Assembly (NCBI GenBank): GCA_963771305.1
Contig: CAVYTS010000025.1
Span: 423,615-487,614, forward strand
Reading direction: 5' to 3'
DNA: 64,000 nucleotides
Source of the DNA: CAJCIT01 sp963771305
GTDB lineage: Bacteria > Acidobacteriota > Terriglobia > Bryobacterales > Bryobacteraceae
Shown here: positions 25,917 to 33,961 of the stretch, in pieces
Position numbering within the stretch: the stretch's first letter is position 1
How the letters are laid out: each line of letters opens with the position of its first letter
Notes under the pieces: generated by a model
Seen by the model: the letters and a program-made list of their open reading frames with translations, nothing else
Databases searched by the model: none
Told to the model about the DNA's origin: nothing
Made by a program: the position numbers and the translations under genes

Positions 25917-27028
25917 TACGTGGCGTCTCCCAACGCCCACTCCTATTTACGGAGTCCGTAAGCATTCTATGCGAGGCGGGCTCCGTTCGAAAGCTGGCCT
26001 GACTCGACTTCCGTCCCCTCGCCGATTTGTCGCCATGAGCTGTGAGCTGGCGAAGGGGCGTCTGGGAAAAAACGAAGCCAGCGTCGATCTGGACGAAGGC
26101 GCTCCATCCAGCGGTGCGGCCTGCGCACGGGAGCGCCGTTCGAGAGCGCCCAGCTCCACCACTCGAAGCCGAGCGGAGAGATTTACGAAACGAACCCGGC
26201 GATGCCGGGCCGGCTAGAGCGAGGTTCTCGAACTCATCTCACTGATGTTAAGGTACTTAGTCAGTTCTGGTCGGCGTTGAATTCTCGGAACAGCTGGGCA
26301 CGGCGAAACCGGGCCGAACTCCGAGGGGCACATTGCTCGGCATGACCTGTCAACACGAACCGACAGGCTGACGCCGATTCCACAAGAGTCAGCCAAGCTT
26401 CGACCACAAAGCCCACGCGCGAGAATCTGTACCTGTGCGCTCGAACTCAAAGCACTGAATGTAAATGACTTGATGTAGAAAATACCTCATTCCCAACCCG
26501 CCTCGGCCCGGCAGCTTTTAGCTAGATCAGGTTTTTGCGAAACGAACTGTCAGCAGCCATCGACGATAACAGGAGAATCTGAAAATACGAACCCAATCGA
26601 GCTGCCCGCTGGCGTCCGGCCCGCAACTTCCCCGGCTCTTAGCATGAGGCACGCCGACATGACCTCCCGTTCGGGTGCAGCCAAAAGCGTTGATTCCGTT
26701 AGGAAACTTACAGGGCGGACTTTGTGACTCCGGCTTGTGGTTGGCTGGCCATCGGGATAGCTTGAGTAGAAGATCTTGAGTGCGGCCGACCGGTTCTTTA
26801 CTGGCCGGAGGTTCCCGAAAGTTGCGATGGAGCAGACTGTCCGATATCATTCGTTATCCGTACCCCAGCGATGCCAATCTTCGGCCATGGTTCCTCAGCA
26901 AGCGCTTGGAGCGGCTGTCATCGATCCGACTATTTGCGATGAAGGAGATGAGACGAAGTAGACGATCAGCTGGTCCGGGCGGCGGCGCATTCAGGATTTG
27001 CTCATGCTGAACGTGCCCCCTTCGACAA
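25917..27028. other. Intergenic region of about 1.1 kb without a recognisable gene
   Basis: I examined all frames: the open stretches of 60-107 codons are arginine- or serine-rich, overlap each other on opposite strands and resemble no family I know. No tRNA cloverleaf, IS end or terminator stands out. It may carry gene remnants or control DNA for the RsbW/mla operon that starts at 27029. Confidence 0.5.
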
Positions 27029-27556
27029 ATGCTCATGGCTGAGTGCACTCCTGACATAAAAATGGTGGACAGCCGGCATACGATGACATCTCGCTCGGAG
27101 TTCTTTCTGACGCTGCATCTACGGGGCGATGTGGAGGCGTTGTGCGTGGTCCGGGCCATGTTGCATCGGGCGGCTGAGGTTATGCACTTTCCAGAGGCAG
27201 ATTCGCGCGCCATTGTGCGTTCTGTCGACGAAGCGTTGACGAATGTGATCCGCCATGCCTATGAAGGACGCCAGGGATTGCCGATCGAGTTGAACTGCCG
27301 GCGGTTGTGGACCGACGGCGACGCTGCGGTACCGTATGGCGTAGAGATTGTGATCAAGGATTCGGGTTTGGCTGCCGACCCCCAGAAACTTCGGGGCCGG
27401 CCGTTAGAAGAGATTCGCCCAGGCGGCTTGGGGATACATTTCATGAAGCAAAGCATGGACATCGTGGAATTCAGCCGCGAGGATGGCAAGAATATGCTGC
27501 GAATGGTGAAGTATCTGGCTCATTCCGAGCCAGAGGAAAAGCTGGAAGGAGAATAA
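27029..27556 (+). CDS. RsbW-like anti-sigma regulatory factor (serine/threonine kinase fold)
   Basis: A GHKL ATPase-fold protein of up to 175 residues. The N box is VDEALTNVIRHAY, the G1 box IKDSGLAADP and the G2 box RPGGLGIHFMKQ, as in RsbW/SpoIIAB-type HATPase_c_2 proteins. These bind a sigma factor or another target and phosphorylate a STAS antagonist. The start is uncertain among ATG codons at 27029, 27035 and 27062. The next gene, three bases after the stop, encodes a STAS protein, which fits a kinase-antagonist pair, and an Mla lipid-transport system follows. Confidence 0.85.
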   Translation: MLMAECTPDIKMVDSRHTMTSRSEFFLTLHLRGDVEALCVVRAMLHRAAEVMHFPEADSRAIVRSVDEALTNVIRHAYEGRQGLPIELNCRRLWTDGDAAVPYGVEIVIKDSGLAADPQKLRGRPLEEIRPGGLGIHFMKQSMDIVEFSREDGKNMLRMVKYLAHSEPEEKLEGE

Positions 27557-27559
27557 ACC

Positions 27560-27892
27560 GTGGAGATCTCCGCGCGACAGTTCGATGGCTACGTAATTCT
27601 GGATGTTTCGGGTGATATCGACCTGGCGCATTCCCCGCAAATGCGCAAAGCCCTTCTGGGCGAGATCAAGGAGAAGAAGGTCCCCAAGGTTTTTCTCAAC
27701 TTGAAGTCTGTCCGTTACATGGACAGCTCTGGGATCGCGAGCCTGGTCGAAGGTCTAAGAGCCTCGCGCGACATCGGTTCCCGCCTTATTCTCTATAGTC
27801 TGAGCACACACGTCCGGGAAGTTATGCACCTCTCGCGCTTGCAGACAATCTTTGAAATATTCGACGACGAGCAGCAGGCACTGGGCTCTTAA
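27560..27892 (+). CDS. STAS-domain protein, antagonist of the RsbW-like kinase or MlaB-like subunit
   Basis: A 110-residue STAS domain starting with GTG at 27560, just after the RsbW-like gene. The motif YMDSSGIASL carries the phosphorylatable Ser of anti-sigma antagonists (residues 55-58, DSSG). It sits 39 bases before mlaE. MlaB of the Mla complex is itself a STAS protein bound to the MlaF ATPase, so two roles are plausible: partner switching with RsbW, or an MlaB-like subunit. Retention of the intact DSSG serine favours the first; position favours either. Confidence 0.85.
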   Translation: MEISARQFDGYVILDVSGDIDLAHSPQMRKALLGEIKEKKVPKVFLNLKSVRYMDSSGIASLVEGLRASRDIGSRLILYSLSTHVREVMHLSRLQTIFEIFDDEQQALGS

Positions 27893-27931
27893 TGGAGTAC
27901 TACCTGTACTTTCGGAAGGTGCAAAGCGTTC

Positions 27932-28729
27932 GTGGACTTTCTTAGACTCGTCGGCGTCACTTTTCTCGATACAATTGCCTATCTCGGTGCGCTCGGCACG
28001 CTGGCCGGTCGCGCCGCTTATGCCACGGTTGTCGGTCCATTCACGGGCAAGCCTGTTCGTTTTAATAAGGCCATCGGACAGGCCATGGAAGCCGGCATTC
28101 GCGCGCTGCCCATCCTTTCTCTCATCACGTTTTTCATTGGTTTGATTCTCGCTCTCCAGAGCGCCTATGAACTCGAAAGATTCGGCGCCATGAATTTCGT
28201 AGCGAGTGCGGTGGCCATCTCCATGACCCGTGAACTGGGCCCGCTGATTACCGCCATCATCGTCATCGGCCGTTCTGGTTCTGCCTTTGCCGCTGAACTC
28301 GGCACCATGAAAGTCAGCGAAGAAATCGACGCGCTGGAAACCATGGCCATTGATCCCGTCCATTTTCTGGTTGCTCCCAAATTCATCGCTATGGTCGTGA
28401 TGCTGCCGTGCCTGACCATATGGGCGAATACGATGGGCGTATTTGGCGGCAGCCTGTTTGGCGTACTGAAGGCCGATTTCACCTGGAGCGGTTACATCCA
28501 GTCTTCCATCGACGCTCTTGCCCTTCGTGATATAACCACTGGTCTTATCAAGAGCGTAATGTTTGGGATGACGATCACCGCGGTTGGCTGTCTCGAAGGT
28601 CTGATGACAGGCGGTGGCGCGGAGCAAGTCGGCCGATCTACGACGCGCGCCGTCGTGGTTTCCATCTTTCTTGTGATCCTTGTCGACTTGGTTTTCACAA
28701 CACTCTTCTTTTTCCTCGGAGGGCATTAG
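27932..28729 (+). CDS. mlaE: MlaE-type lipid transport permease
   Basis: A 265-residue inner-membrane permease with five or six hydrophobic segments and the MlaE signature: MTRELGPLITAIIVIGRSGSAFAAELGTMKVSEEIDALETM, where the cytoplasmic coupling helix contacts the ATPase. The start is a GTG at 27932. With MlaF and MlaD it forms an ABC system moving phospholipid between inner and outer membrane. The sequence alone does not give direction. Confidence 0.93.
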   Translation: MDFLRLVGVTFLDTIAYLGALGTLAGRAAYATVVGPFTGKPVRFNKAIGQAMEAGIRALPILSLITFFIGLILALQSAYELERFGAMNFVASAVAISMTRELGPLITAIIVIGRSGSAFAAELGTMKVSEEIDALETMAIDPVHFLVAPKFIAMVVMLPCLTIWANTMGVFGGSLFGVLKADFTWSGYIQSSIDALALRDITTGLIKSVMFGMTITAVGCLEGLMTGGGAEQVGRSTTRAVVVSIFLVILVDLVFTTLFFFLGGH

Positions 28730-28734
28730 TCCTG

Positions 28735-29604
28735 ATGGCGTCGCTTCCTGAACCTCCTGACCAAACAACTCGCGGTACCGACGGCCCCATGATCTCCCTG
28801 CGCAATGTCCGGGTCAGCTACACCGGCCGTGAAATCCTGCATGGCATCAGTTTCGACGTGCAGCACGGCGAAACAATGGTCATCCTGGGTGGTTCCGGCT
28901 CCGGCAAGAGCACTCTGCTGCGCACTCTGGTCGGTCTTGAAAAGCCAACTACCGGAGAAATCTGGATTAGCGGCCAGAATTTTGCCGCTATCTCCGAAGC
29001 GGAGCGCAACGAGATTCGGAAACGGATCGGCATGTCATTTCAGGGTGGCGCCCTGTTCGGCTCCATGACCGTGGGTGAAAACGTCGCTCTGCCCCTGCGC
29101 GAACACACCAAGCTCGAAGAATCAACCATCGAGATCATGGTTCGTCTCAAACTCGATCAGGTCGGCCTTTCGGGATTTGAGGATTATAAGCCCTCGGAAC
29201 TGAGCGGCGGTATGAAAAAACGCGCCGCCGTCGCGCGCGCTTTGGCAATGGATCCCGAGATCCTGTTCTTCGACGAGCCGTCGGCCGGGCTGGATCCCAT
29301 CATTGCCGCCGGAATCGACCACCTGATTCTTGAGTTGAAACAGGCTTTTCGTATGACGATTATCGTGGTCACCCACGAGCTGGCCAGCGCCTTCCTGATC
29401 GCCGATCGAATGGTGCTGATCAACAAGGGTGACGTAATTGCCATTGGCACGGTGGCCGAAATGCAAAACAGCAAACACCCCAAGGTCCGGCAGTTTCTTG
29501 ATCGTGTCCCCGAACCCGCTGTTGCGCAGGAATTAGATTATTTGCAAATGCTGACGGAGTCTCAGCCGAAACCGGGCGAGTCTTCGCGGAGGAAGAGCAA
29601 CTGA
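28735..29604 (+). CDS. mlaF: MlaF-type ABC ATPase
   Basis: A 289-residue ATPase. Walker A is GGSGSGKST, the signature is LSGGMKKRAAVARALAMDPEI (the GGMKKR form typical of MlaF/Ttg2A), Walker B is LFFDEPSAGLDP and the switch histidine is in VVTHEL. It is five bases after the mlaE stop and three bases before mlaD. It would power the lipid transport complex on the cytoplasmic side. The N-terminal ~20 residues before SLRNVRVSY look unstructured. Confidence 0.95.
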   Translation: MASLPEPPDQTTRGTDGPMISLRNVRVSYTGREILHGISFDVQHGETMVILGGSGSGKSTLLRTLVGLEKPTTGEIWISGQNFAAISEAERNEIRKRIGMSFQGGALFGSMTVGENVALPLREHTKLEESTIEIMVRLKLDQVGLSGFEDYKPSELSGGMKKRAAVARALAMDPEILFFDEPSAGLDPIIAAGIDHLILELKQAFRMTIIVVTHELASAFLIADRMVLINKGDVIAIGTVAEMQNSKHPKVRQFLDRVPEPAVAQELDYLQMLTESQPKPGESSRRKSN

Positions 29605-29606
29605 CG

Positions 29607-30617
29607 ATGGAATCCAGACGTGAACAAATATCGGTAGGTATCTTTGTCCTGATCGCCGCGGCGCTGTTGATCTTTATCGTGTTCGCGCTCACCGGTGCGT
29701 TCGCGGGCTCTGACACCGTTTACAACGCCAAGTTCAACAACGCCGCCGGCCTGGAGCCGGGCGCTTCCGTGCACTACGCGGGCGGCCCGAAAAGCGGCCA
29801 CATCGTCAAAATACGGATTGACCCCGACGATCCCACGCTGATTGATCTGACCTTTACCGTGACCAAGGGTTTGCCCGTCAAGACGGACAGCAAGGTCGCG
29901 ATCATGAGCTTCAGCCCGCTCGGCGACAATCACCTTGAAATTATGCCCGGCACGCGGAGCGCTGCTATCGCGCCTTCGGGCGCCCAGCTGGAATCCCAGC
30001 CCTATGTAGGTTTCAACGATCTCACCGCACAGATCAATAAAATGGCGCCGCAAGCTCAGGAACTTATCGCCAATCTCAATGCCCGAGTCGTGCAGTTGAA
30101 AACCACCATCGATCGTGTGGATGACTTACTGAATGATCAGAACCGCGCCAACGTTTCCGGCAGCCTGGCTCAGGTGCATGGCATGTTAAAAGAAAATCGC
30201 CCGCAGATTCAGTCCACTCTGAACAATGTCAATGCAGCCAGCGCCAAGATTGGACCGCTCCTCGATCAAATACACAAAACTGTGGACCAGGCCAATGAAG
30301 CCATTAAGGAGGCGAACGTGGCCCTGAAACAGGCTGACGAGACGATTAAGAATGTCGACGGTGTCGTCACCCAAAATACGGAAGGGATACACGATTCCAT
30401 CGCGAAACTGCGCGTCGTACTTACCAACGTTACTCAACTGACCGACCAGTTGAATCAAATGTTGGACAGCAATTCTGACAACATCGACCAGTTACTCCTG
30501 AACCTGCGCGATGTTTCAGACAACCTGCGTGATTTCACAGACGAGATCAAGACCCAACCTTCCAGCTTGATTCATTCCAGCGCACCACGAGATCGCAAAC
30601 CCGGAGATAAGCAATGA
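29607..30617 (+). CDS. mlaD: MlaD-type substrate-binding protein (MCE domain)
   Basis: A 336-residue protein with one N-terminal membrane anchor (IFVLIAAALLIFIVFALTGAF) followed by an MCE domain (residues about 38-125: AKFNNAAGLEPGASVHYAG ... VAIMSFSPLGDNHLEI). The C-terminal half is helical and rich in Asn, Gln and Asp with long heptad stretches, unlike the short tail of E. coli MlaD and more like the PqiB/LetB or Mce needle-type helices. MCE proteins form hexameric rings that hold lipid in the periplasm. It overlaps the next gene by ATGA. Confidence 0.93.
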   Translation: MESRREQISVGIFVLIAAALLIFIVFALTGAFAGSDTVYNAKFNNAAGLEPGASVHYAGGPKSGHIVKIRIDPDDPTLIDLTFTVTKGLPVKTDSKVAIMSFSPLGDNHLEIMPGTRSAAIAPSGAQLESQPYVGFNDLTAQINKMAPQAQELIANLNARVVQLKTTIDRVDDLLNDQNRANVSGSLAQVHGMLKENRPQIQSTLNNVNAASAKIGPLLDQIHKTVDQANEAIKEANVALKQADETIKNVDGVVTQNTEGIHDSIAKLRVVLTNVTQLTDQLNQMLDSNSDNIDQLLLNLRDVSDNLRDFTDEIKTQPSSLIHSSAPRDRKPGDKQ

Positions 30618-31282
30618 GAATCTTCTTGAACTCCAAAATGACTGCTCAAGCTGAAGGGAAAGCCAAGCGAAGATTCCCCCCTACCTTTGTGGGGTCAGTC
30701 GCAGCTGCATTTCTGGCGCTCGCTCTGGCAGCCTGCGGCAGTCCGCGGCCCATTAAGTACTATCAATTAACCTACCCGGCTTCCGCGCCTTCGCCGGCTG
30801 CTCCGCTCAACGTGACGTTGCTTGTCAGGGCTTTCGATTCTTCTCATCTCCTGCAGGAAGAGGCGATCGTCTACAGCGTGCACCCTAATGAATTGGGCGC
30901 ATACCAACAGCAACGTTGGGTTGCTTCGCCGGTCGAGATGCTGCAGGACGCTCTCGTCCGCGGACTGCGGTCCTCGGGGCGCTTTCGTTCGGTCATGATT
31001 GTGCGTGGCGAGGGCGGTGGGGACTATGCGCTGGCCGGTCACCTTTATGAATTCGGCGAGGTGGATGGCGCGGAAATCGTGGCTCGCCTTTCCTTCACCG
31101 TTCGTCTGCGCGATCGCAAGACCGGCATGATCGTGTGGACTCACTCCTACAATCACGATGAACCCGCGTCCGCCAAAACCGTTCCCGCTGTGGTCGCCGC
31201 CATGGACACAAACGTCCAGCGCAGCGTCCAAGAAGTGCAATCCGCGCTAGGGGAGTACTTCGCGGCGCATCCCGCTTCTTGA
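30614..31282 (+). CDS. ABC-type transport auxiliary lipoprotein (PqiC-like)
   Basis: A 222-residue lipoprotein. The lipobox is LALAACGS near residues 37-44, after a basic start. The mature part follows the ABC_trans_aux/PqiC pattern: YYQLTYP, a strand-rich core with VYSVHPNELGAYQQQRWVASPVEMLQDAL and a C-terminal helix. In PqiABC this outer-membrane lipoprotein caps the MCE needle. Here it completes an mlaE-F-D-lipoprotein operon, with a four-base overlap with mlaD. Confidence 0.88.
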   Translation: MRIFLNSKMTAQAEGKAKRRFPPTFVGSVAAAFLALALAACGSPRPIKYYQLTYPASAPSPAAPLNVTLLVRAFDSSHLLQEEAIVYSVHPNELGAYQQQRWVASPVEMLQDALVRGLRSSGRFRSVMIVRGEGGGDYALAGHLYEFGEVDGAEIVARLSFTVRLRDRKTGMIVWTHSYNHDEPASAKTVPAVVAAMDTNVQRSVQEVQSALGEYFAAHPAS

Positions 31283-31334
31283 AGGGCGGCCTGAGCGTGC
31301 TGGATGGACGTCTAAGATCGCCCTCTACGGGTTG

Positions 31335-31871
31335 CCGTCCCGGCCGCCGCAGCTTTGCGCCGCCGCCACGCCAGAACCGCGACCGGCGCCAAAGCTAAAC
31401 AAAGGGGAGTCCACCCCGTTCGCCGCACAAGAGGACGAAGTACAGCCGATTCTGTCAGGGCGCGGCCTGGACCAGCTCGATATGTCGTCACCGAGGGTTG
31501 CGGTGGTAACGGAGCAATTCGCCCAGACGTTCTTCCACGTGAAGATCCGATTGGACACCGGTTCGGACTTGGTGATACGAAGAAGCCGACCGACATACAG
31601 ATCGTCGGCGTGGCCAAGACGACGCCGTATAACTCAATCAAAGAGACCAAAACTCCTCCTGTCATTTACGTGCCATATACGCAAGTTCTCGCTCACCTGG
31701 GCGGGGTGCATTTTGAATTGCGCACTGCCGGCGATGCCGTGATTCTGGTGAACGCCGTACGCCAGGCGACTCTCGGTGCTACTGCTGTTGGCAGTTGCAT
31801 TGGTGACCGGTTACGCTCCAGCCTGGAAGGCATCACGAATCGACCCGATGGCGGCGTTGCGGCACGAATAG
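31335..31871 (+). pseudogene. Remnant of an ADOP-type (MacB-like) permease
   Basis: Pieces of a FtsX/MacB-family permease lie in two or three frames: GRGLDQ...SSPRVAVVTEQFAQTFFH in one, then DPIGHRFGLGDTKKPTD, TPPVIYVPYTQ and HFELRTAGD in another, and finally an ALVTGYAPAWKASRID...ALRHE end with stop at 31869-31871 in a third. The middle of the periplasmic domain and nearly all membrane segments are missing. Acidobacterial genomes carry many such duplicated orphan permeases, so a dead copy is unsurprising. Confidence 0.8.
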
Positions 31872-32059
31872 GTTGGCTTTTCAATGACCGGGACGCCTTC
31901 TCAACAGGGCATCAAGGAGCGCTCGCAGCATGGGCCCGTTTCATCATCTCCTTGCTGAGGCGTCTCCCGCCTTCGTGCTGATCTGGTAACCGTCAGAATC
32001 GATCCGGGCCGGGCCCTTTCGAGGACCGCTGTCGGGCCCACGGCGTCGCGGTTTCTCTC

Positions 32060-32090
32060 TTGACAACTTAATTTGTCAATGCTCTAATGT
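32060..32090 (+). promoter_or_regulatory. Promoter with overlapping palindromic operator of the ArsR gene
   Basis: TTGACA at 32060-32065 and TAATGT at 32085-32090 (19-base spacing) make a reasonable promoter. The -35 box is the left arm of a perfect inverted repeat, TTGACAA-N6-TTGTCAA (32060-32079). ArsR-type repressors bind such short palindromes, and autorepression by the gene that starts five bases after the -10 box is likely. With so short a leader, translation may begin further in. Confidence 0.65.
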
Positions 32091-32094
32091 TCTT

Positions 32095-32700
32095 GTGCTC
32101 GATGTCGAGGTCATACAGTCTCCGCAGGCCGCCGCCGCCGCGCTCGACCCGGTCCGCGCGCGGCTCCTGGCCGAATTGTCGGAGCCCGCATCGGCGGCAA
32201 CCATCGCCGCGCGCCTCTCCCTTCCACGCCAAAAAGTGAACTATCACCTGCGCGCCCTGGAGAGCCACCACCTCGTGCGCCCTACCAGCGAACGGAAGTG
32301 GGGCGGTATCACAGAGCGCCTCGTGGAAGCCACCGCGTCGTCTTACGTAGTATCGCCCGCCGCCATGGGCCCCGCGGCGTCCGACCCTGGGCGCAGCCGC
32401 GACCGCCTGTCGGCGGGCTATCTGATCGCGCTGGCGGCTCGTGTCGTCCGTGAAGTCAGTGAACTCGCCACCCGCGCGCGCGAAACCGGCAAGCGCCTCG
32501 CCACTCTCTCGATCGACACCGAGATCCGCTTCCGCTCGGCCACCGAGCGCGCGCAATTCAGCAGCGAACTCACCGCCGCGATCACTCAGCTCGCGGCCCG
32601 TTATCATGACGCCTCCGCTCTGGGCGGACGCACGCACCGCATCGTTCTGGTGGCGCACCCTTTGCCACAAAAAAACAAGGAGACCGCAGTATGGGCGTAA
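32095..32700 (+). CDS. ArsR-family winged-helix regulator
   Basis: A 201-residue protein with an N-terminal winged helix: LDPVRARLLAELSEPASAATIAARLSLPRQKVNYHLRALE, with the recognition helix RQKVNYHLRALE. The C-terminal half is helical and may sense a ligand; no cysteine pairs for metal are seen. Start at GTG 32095 is tentative because it lies very close to the promoter. It overlaps the next gene by ten bases. ArsR-SRPBCC pairs are common, with the regulator controlling the pair. Confidence 0.85.
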   Translation: MLDVEVIQSPQAAAAALDPVRARLLAELSEPASAATIAARLSLPRQKVNYHLRALESHHLVRPTSERKWGGITERLVEATASSYVVSPAAMGPAASDPGRSRDRLSAGYLIALAARVVREVSELATRARETGKRLATLSIDTEIRFRSATERAQFSSELTAAITQLAARYHDASALGGRTHRIVLVAHPLPQKNKETAVWA

Positions 32701-33479
32701 AGAAAGAAGCGAACGGACGCCGTTCAGTGCAGGTGGAAGTTGAACTACCGGGCACCCCGGAACAGGTGTGGCAAGCAATCGCCACCGGTCCGGGCGTGGG
32801 CGCATGGTTTGTGCCCACCGAGGTCGATGGCCGCATCGGCGGCACCGTCACTTCCCACTTCGGAGGGGGCATGGAGGCCGTCGCCACGATCACCGAATGG
32901 GACGCACCGCATCGCTTCGTGAAGGAAGGGTCCTGGGGGCCGAAAGCGCCCACCGTGGCCACCGAATGGATTGTGGAGGCCCGCGGCGGTGGCACGTGCA
33001 TGGTGCGCGTAGTGCACAGCCTCTTCGCCGAAACTGATGATTGGGACGATCAACTGACCGGTATTGAATCCGGCTGGCCCTCATTCTTCCGCATTCTACG
33101 GCTGTATCTGGAGCACTTCGCCGGCCAGCCCAGTTCGCAGATCCAACTCTTAGCGATGCCGACGGCCTCGGGCGCATGGGAGAAACTCGCGGGTGCCCTA
33201 AATCTCGTGGGGGGAGCGCTGGGCGAGCGGCGCGAAGCGGGCGACGGTGCCCCTCCATTGAGCGGCATCGTAGAGTCACTCAATACTGCCGGGAATCCGG
33301 ACGCGCTGTTACGCGTCGATCGGCCCGCTCCGGGTACCGCGTTTGCTACCGCCGTCCCCGCCGGCGAGAAAGCATTCGTCACCGTGAGCATCTATCTCTA
33401 CGGCGACACGGCAGCGGCCGTCGTGGCGCGCGACCAGTCCGCCTGGACTGCGTGGATGACAAATCTCTTCCCGGCGTAA
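32691..33479 (+). CDS. SRPBCC (AHSA1/START-like) protein
   Basis: A 262-residue protein whose first ~140 residues are an SRPBCC domain of the AHSA1 type: VELPGTPEQVWQAIATGPGVGAWFVP, then TEWDAPHRFVKE and a long C-terminal helix around GWPSFFRILRLYLEHF. The last ~110 residues form a second, weaker domain. SRPBCC folds bind hydrophobic ligands. The gene starts inside the ArsR gene, so the two are translationally coupled; the ligand may be shared. Confidence 0.85.
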   Translation: MGVKKEANGRRSVQVEVELPGTPEQVWQAIATGPGVGAWFVPTEVDGRIGGTVTSHFGGGMEAVATITEWDAPHRFVKEGSWGPKAPTVATEWIVEARGGGTCMVRVVHSLFAETDDWDDQLTGIESGWPSFFRILRLYLEHFAGQPSSQIQLLAMPTASGAWEKLAGALNLVGGALGERREAGDGAPPLSGIVESLNTAGNPDALLRVDRPAPGTAFATAVPAGEKAFVTVSIYLYGDTAAAVVARDQSAWTAWMTNLFPA

Positions 33480-33961
33480 ACCCGGGGGGCCTTATTTGGC
33501 TGAGCTTTGAACGTCTTGTGGTGCGGAGCGGTCGCATGGTGTTTCACCTCACCGACTCCGACAACTACTGTCACACCGCGTTGTTCGCCGGAACCGTGGA
33601 ACCGTCCAGAATGGATATATCCTCGGGCTTGGCTGTGGACTAATTGAGATACCCTCCCGTCTCCATCTTCTACCGCGAATAGGTAGTCCCGAATGGCGGG
33701 AGAATGGTTAGCCGGGGCAGCGTAATCTGCTGTTGGCAGCCGGATCCCGCCCCGTCAGAATTGGGTGGTTAGGCGGGCTCGATTTGGACACGTGGACCAT
33801 ATTGGTTGCCACATCGAAGACGCCATGAAGGCGACGCCTTGTTTGGGCGCTGAGTTTATGAGCGATTGTTGGACCAATCCGCAAGATCGGCGTAGGACGA
33901 TGAGTCTCGTGCAGAATGCCCGCCTAACACGATTTCGCATATTGGCAATGATGCGGGGCCT
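33480..33961. other. Intergenic region with a perfect 11-bp inverted repeat
   Basis: No supported gene. Short plus-strand frames near 33500-33645 show no family. The repeat pair at 33768 and 33928 is listed separately. Confidence 0.5.
33768..33928. repeat. 161-bp segment bounded by perfect 11-bp inverted repeats
   Basis: GTTAGGCGGGC (33768-33778) and GCCCGCCTAAC (33918-33928) are exact inverted copies. The outer seven bases, GTTAGGC and GCCTAAC, fit the GTTRRRY/RYYYAAC core of integron recombination sites. However, no full attC fold is apparent on either side, so a miniature inverted-repeat element is equally possible. Confidence 0.45.

Noticed and set aside
25941..27028. Several 60-107 codon frames in the 1.1-kb gap
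   Set aside because: They overlap each other on opposite strands, lack ribosome sites and resemble no family.
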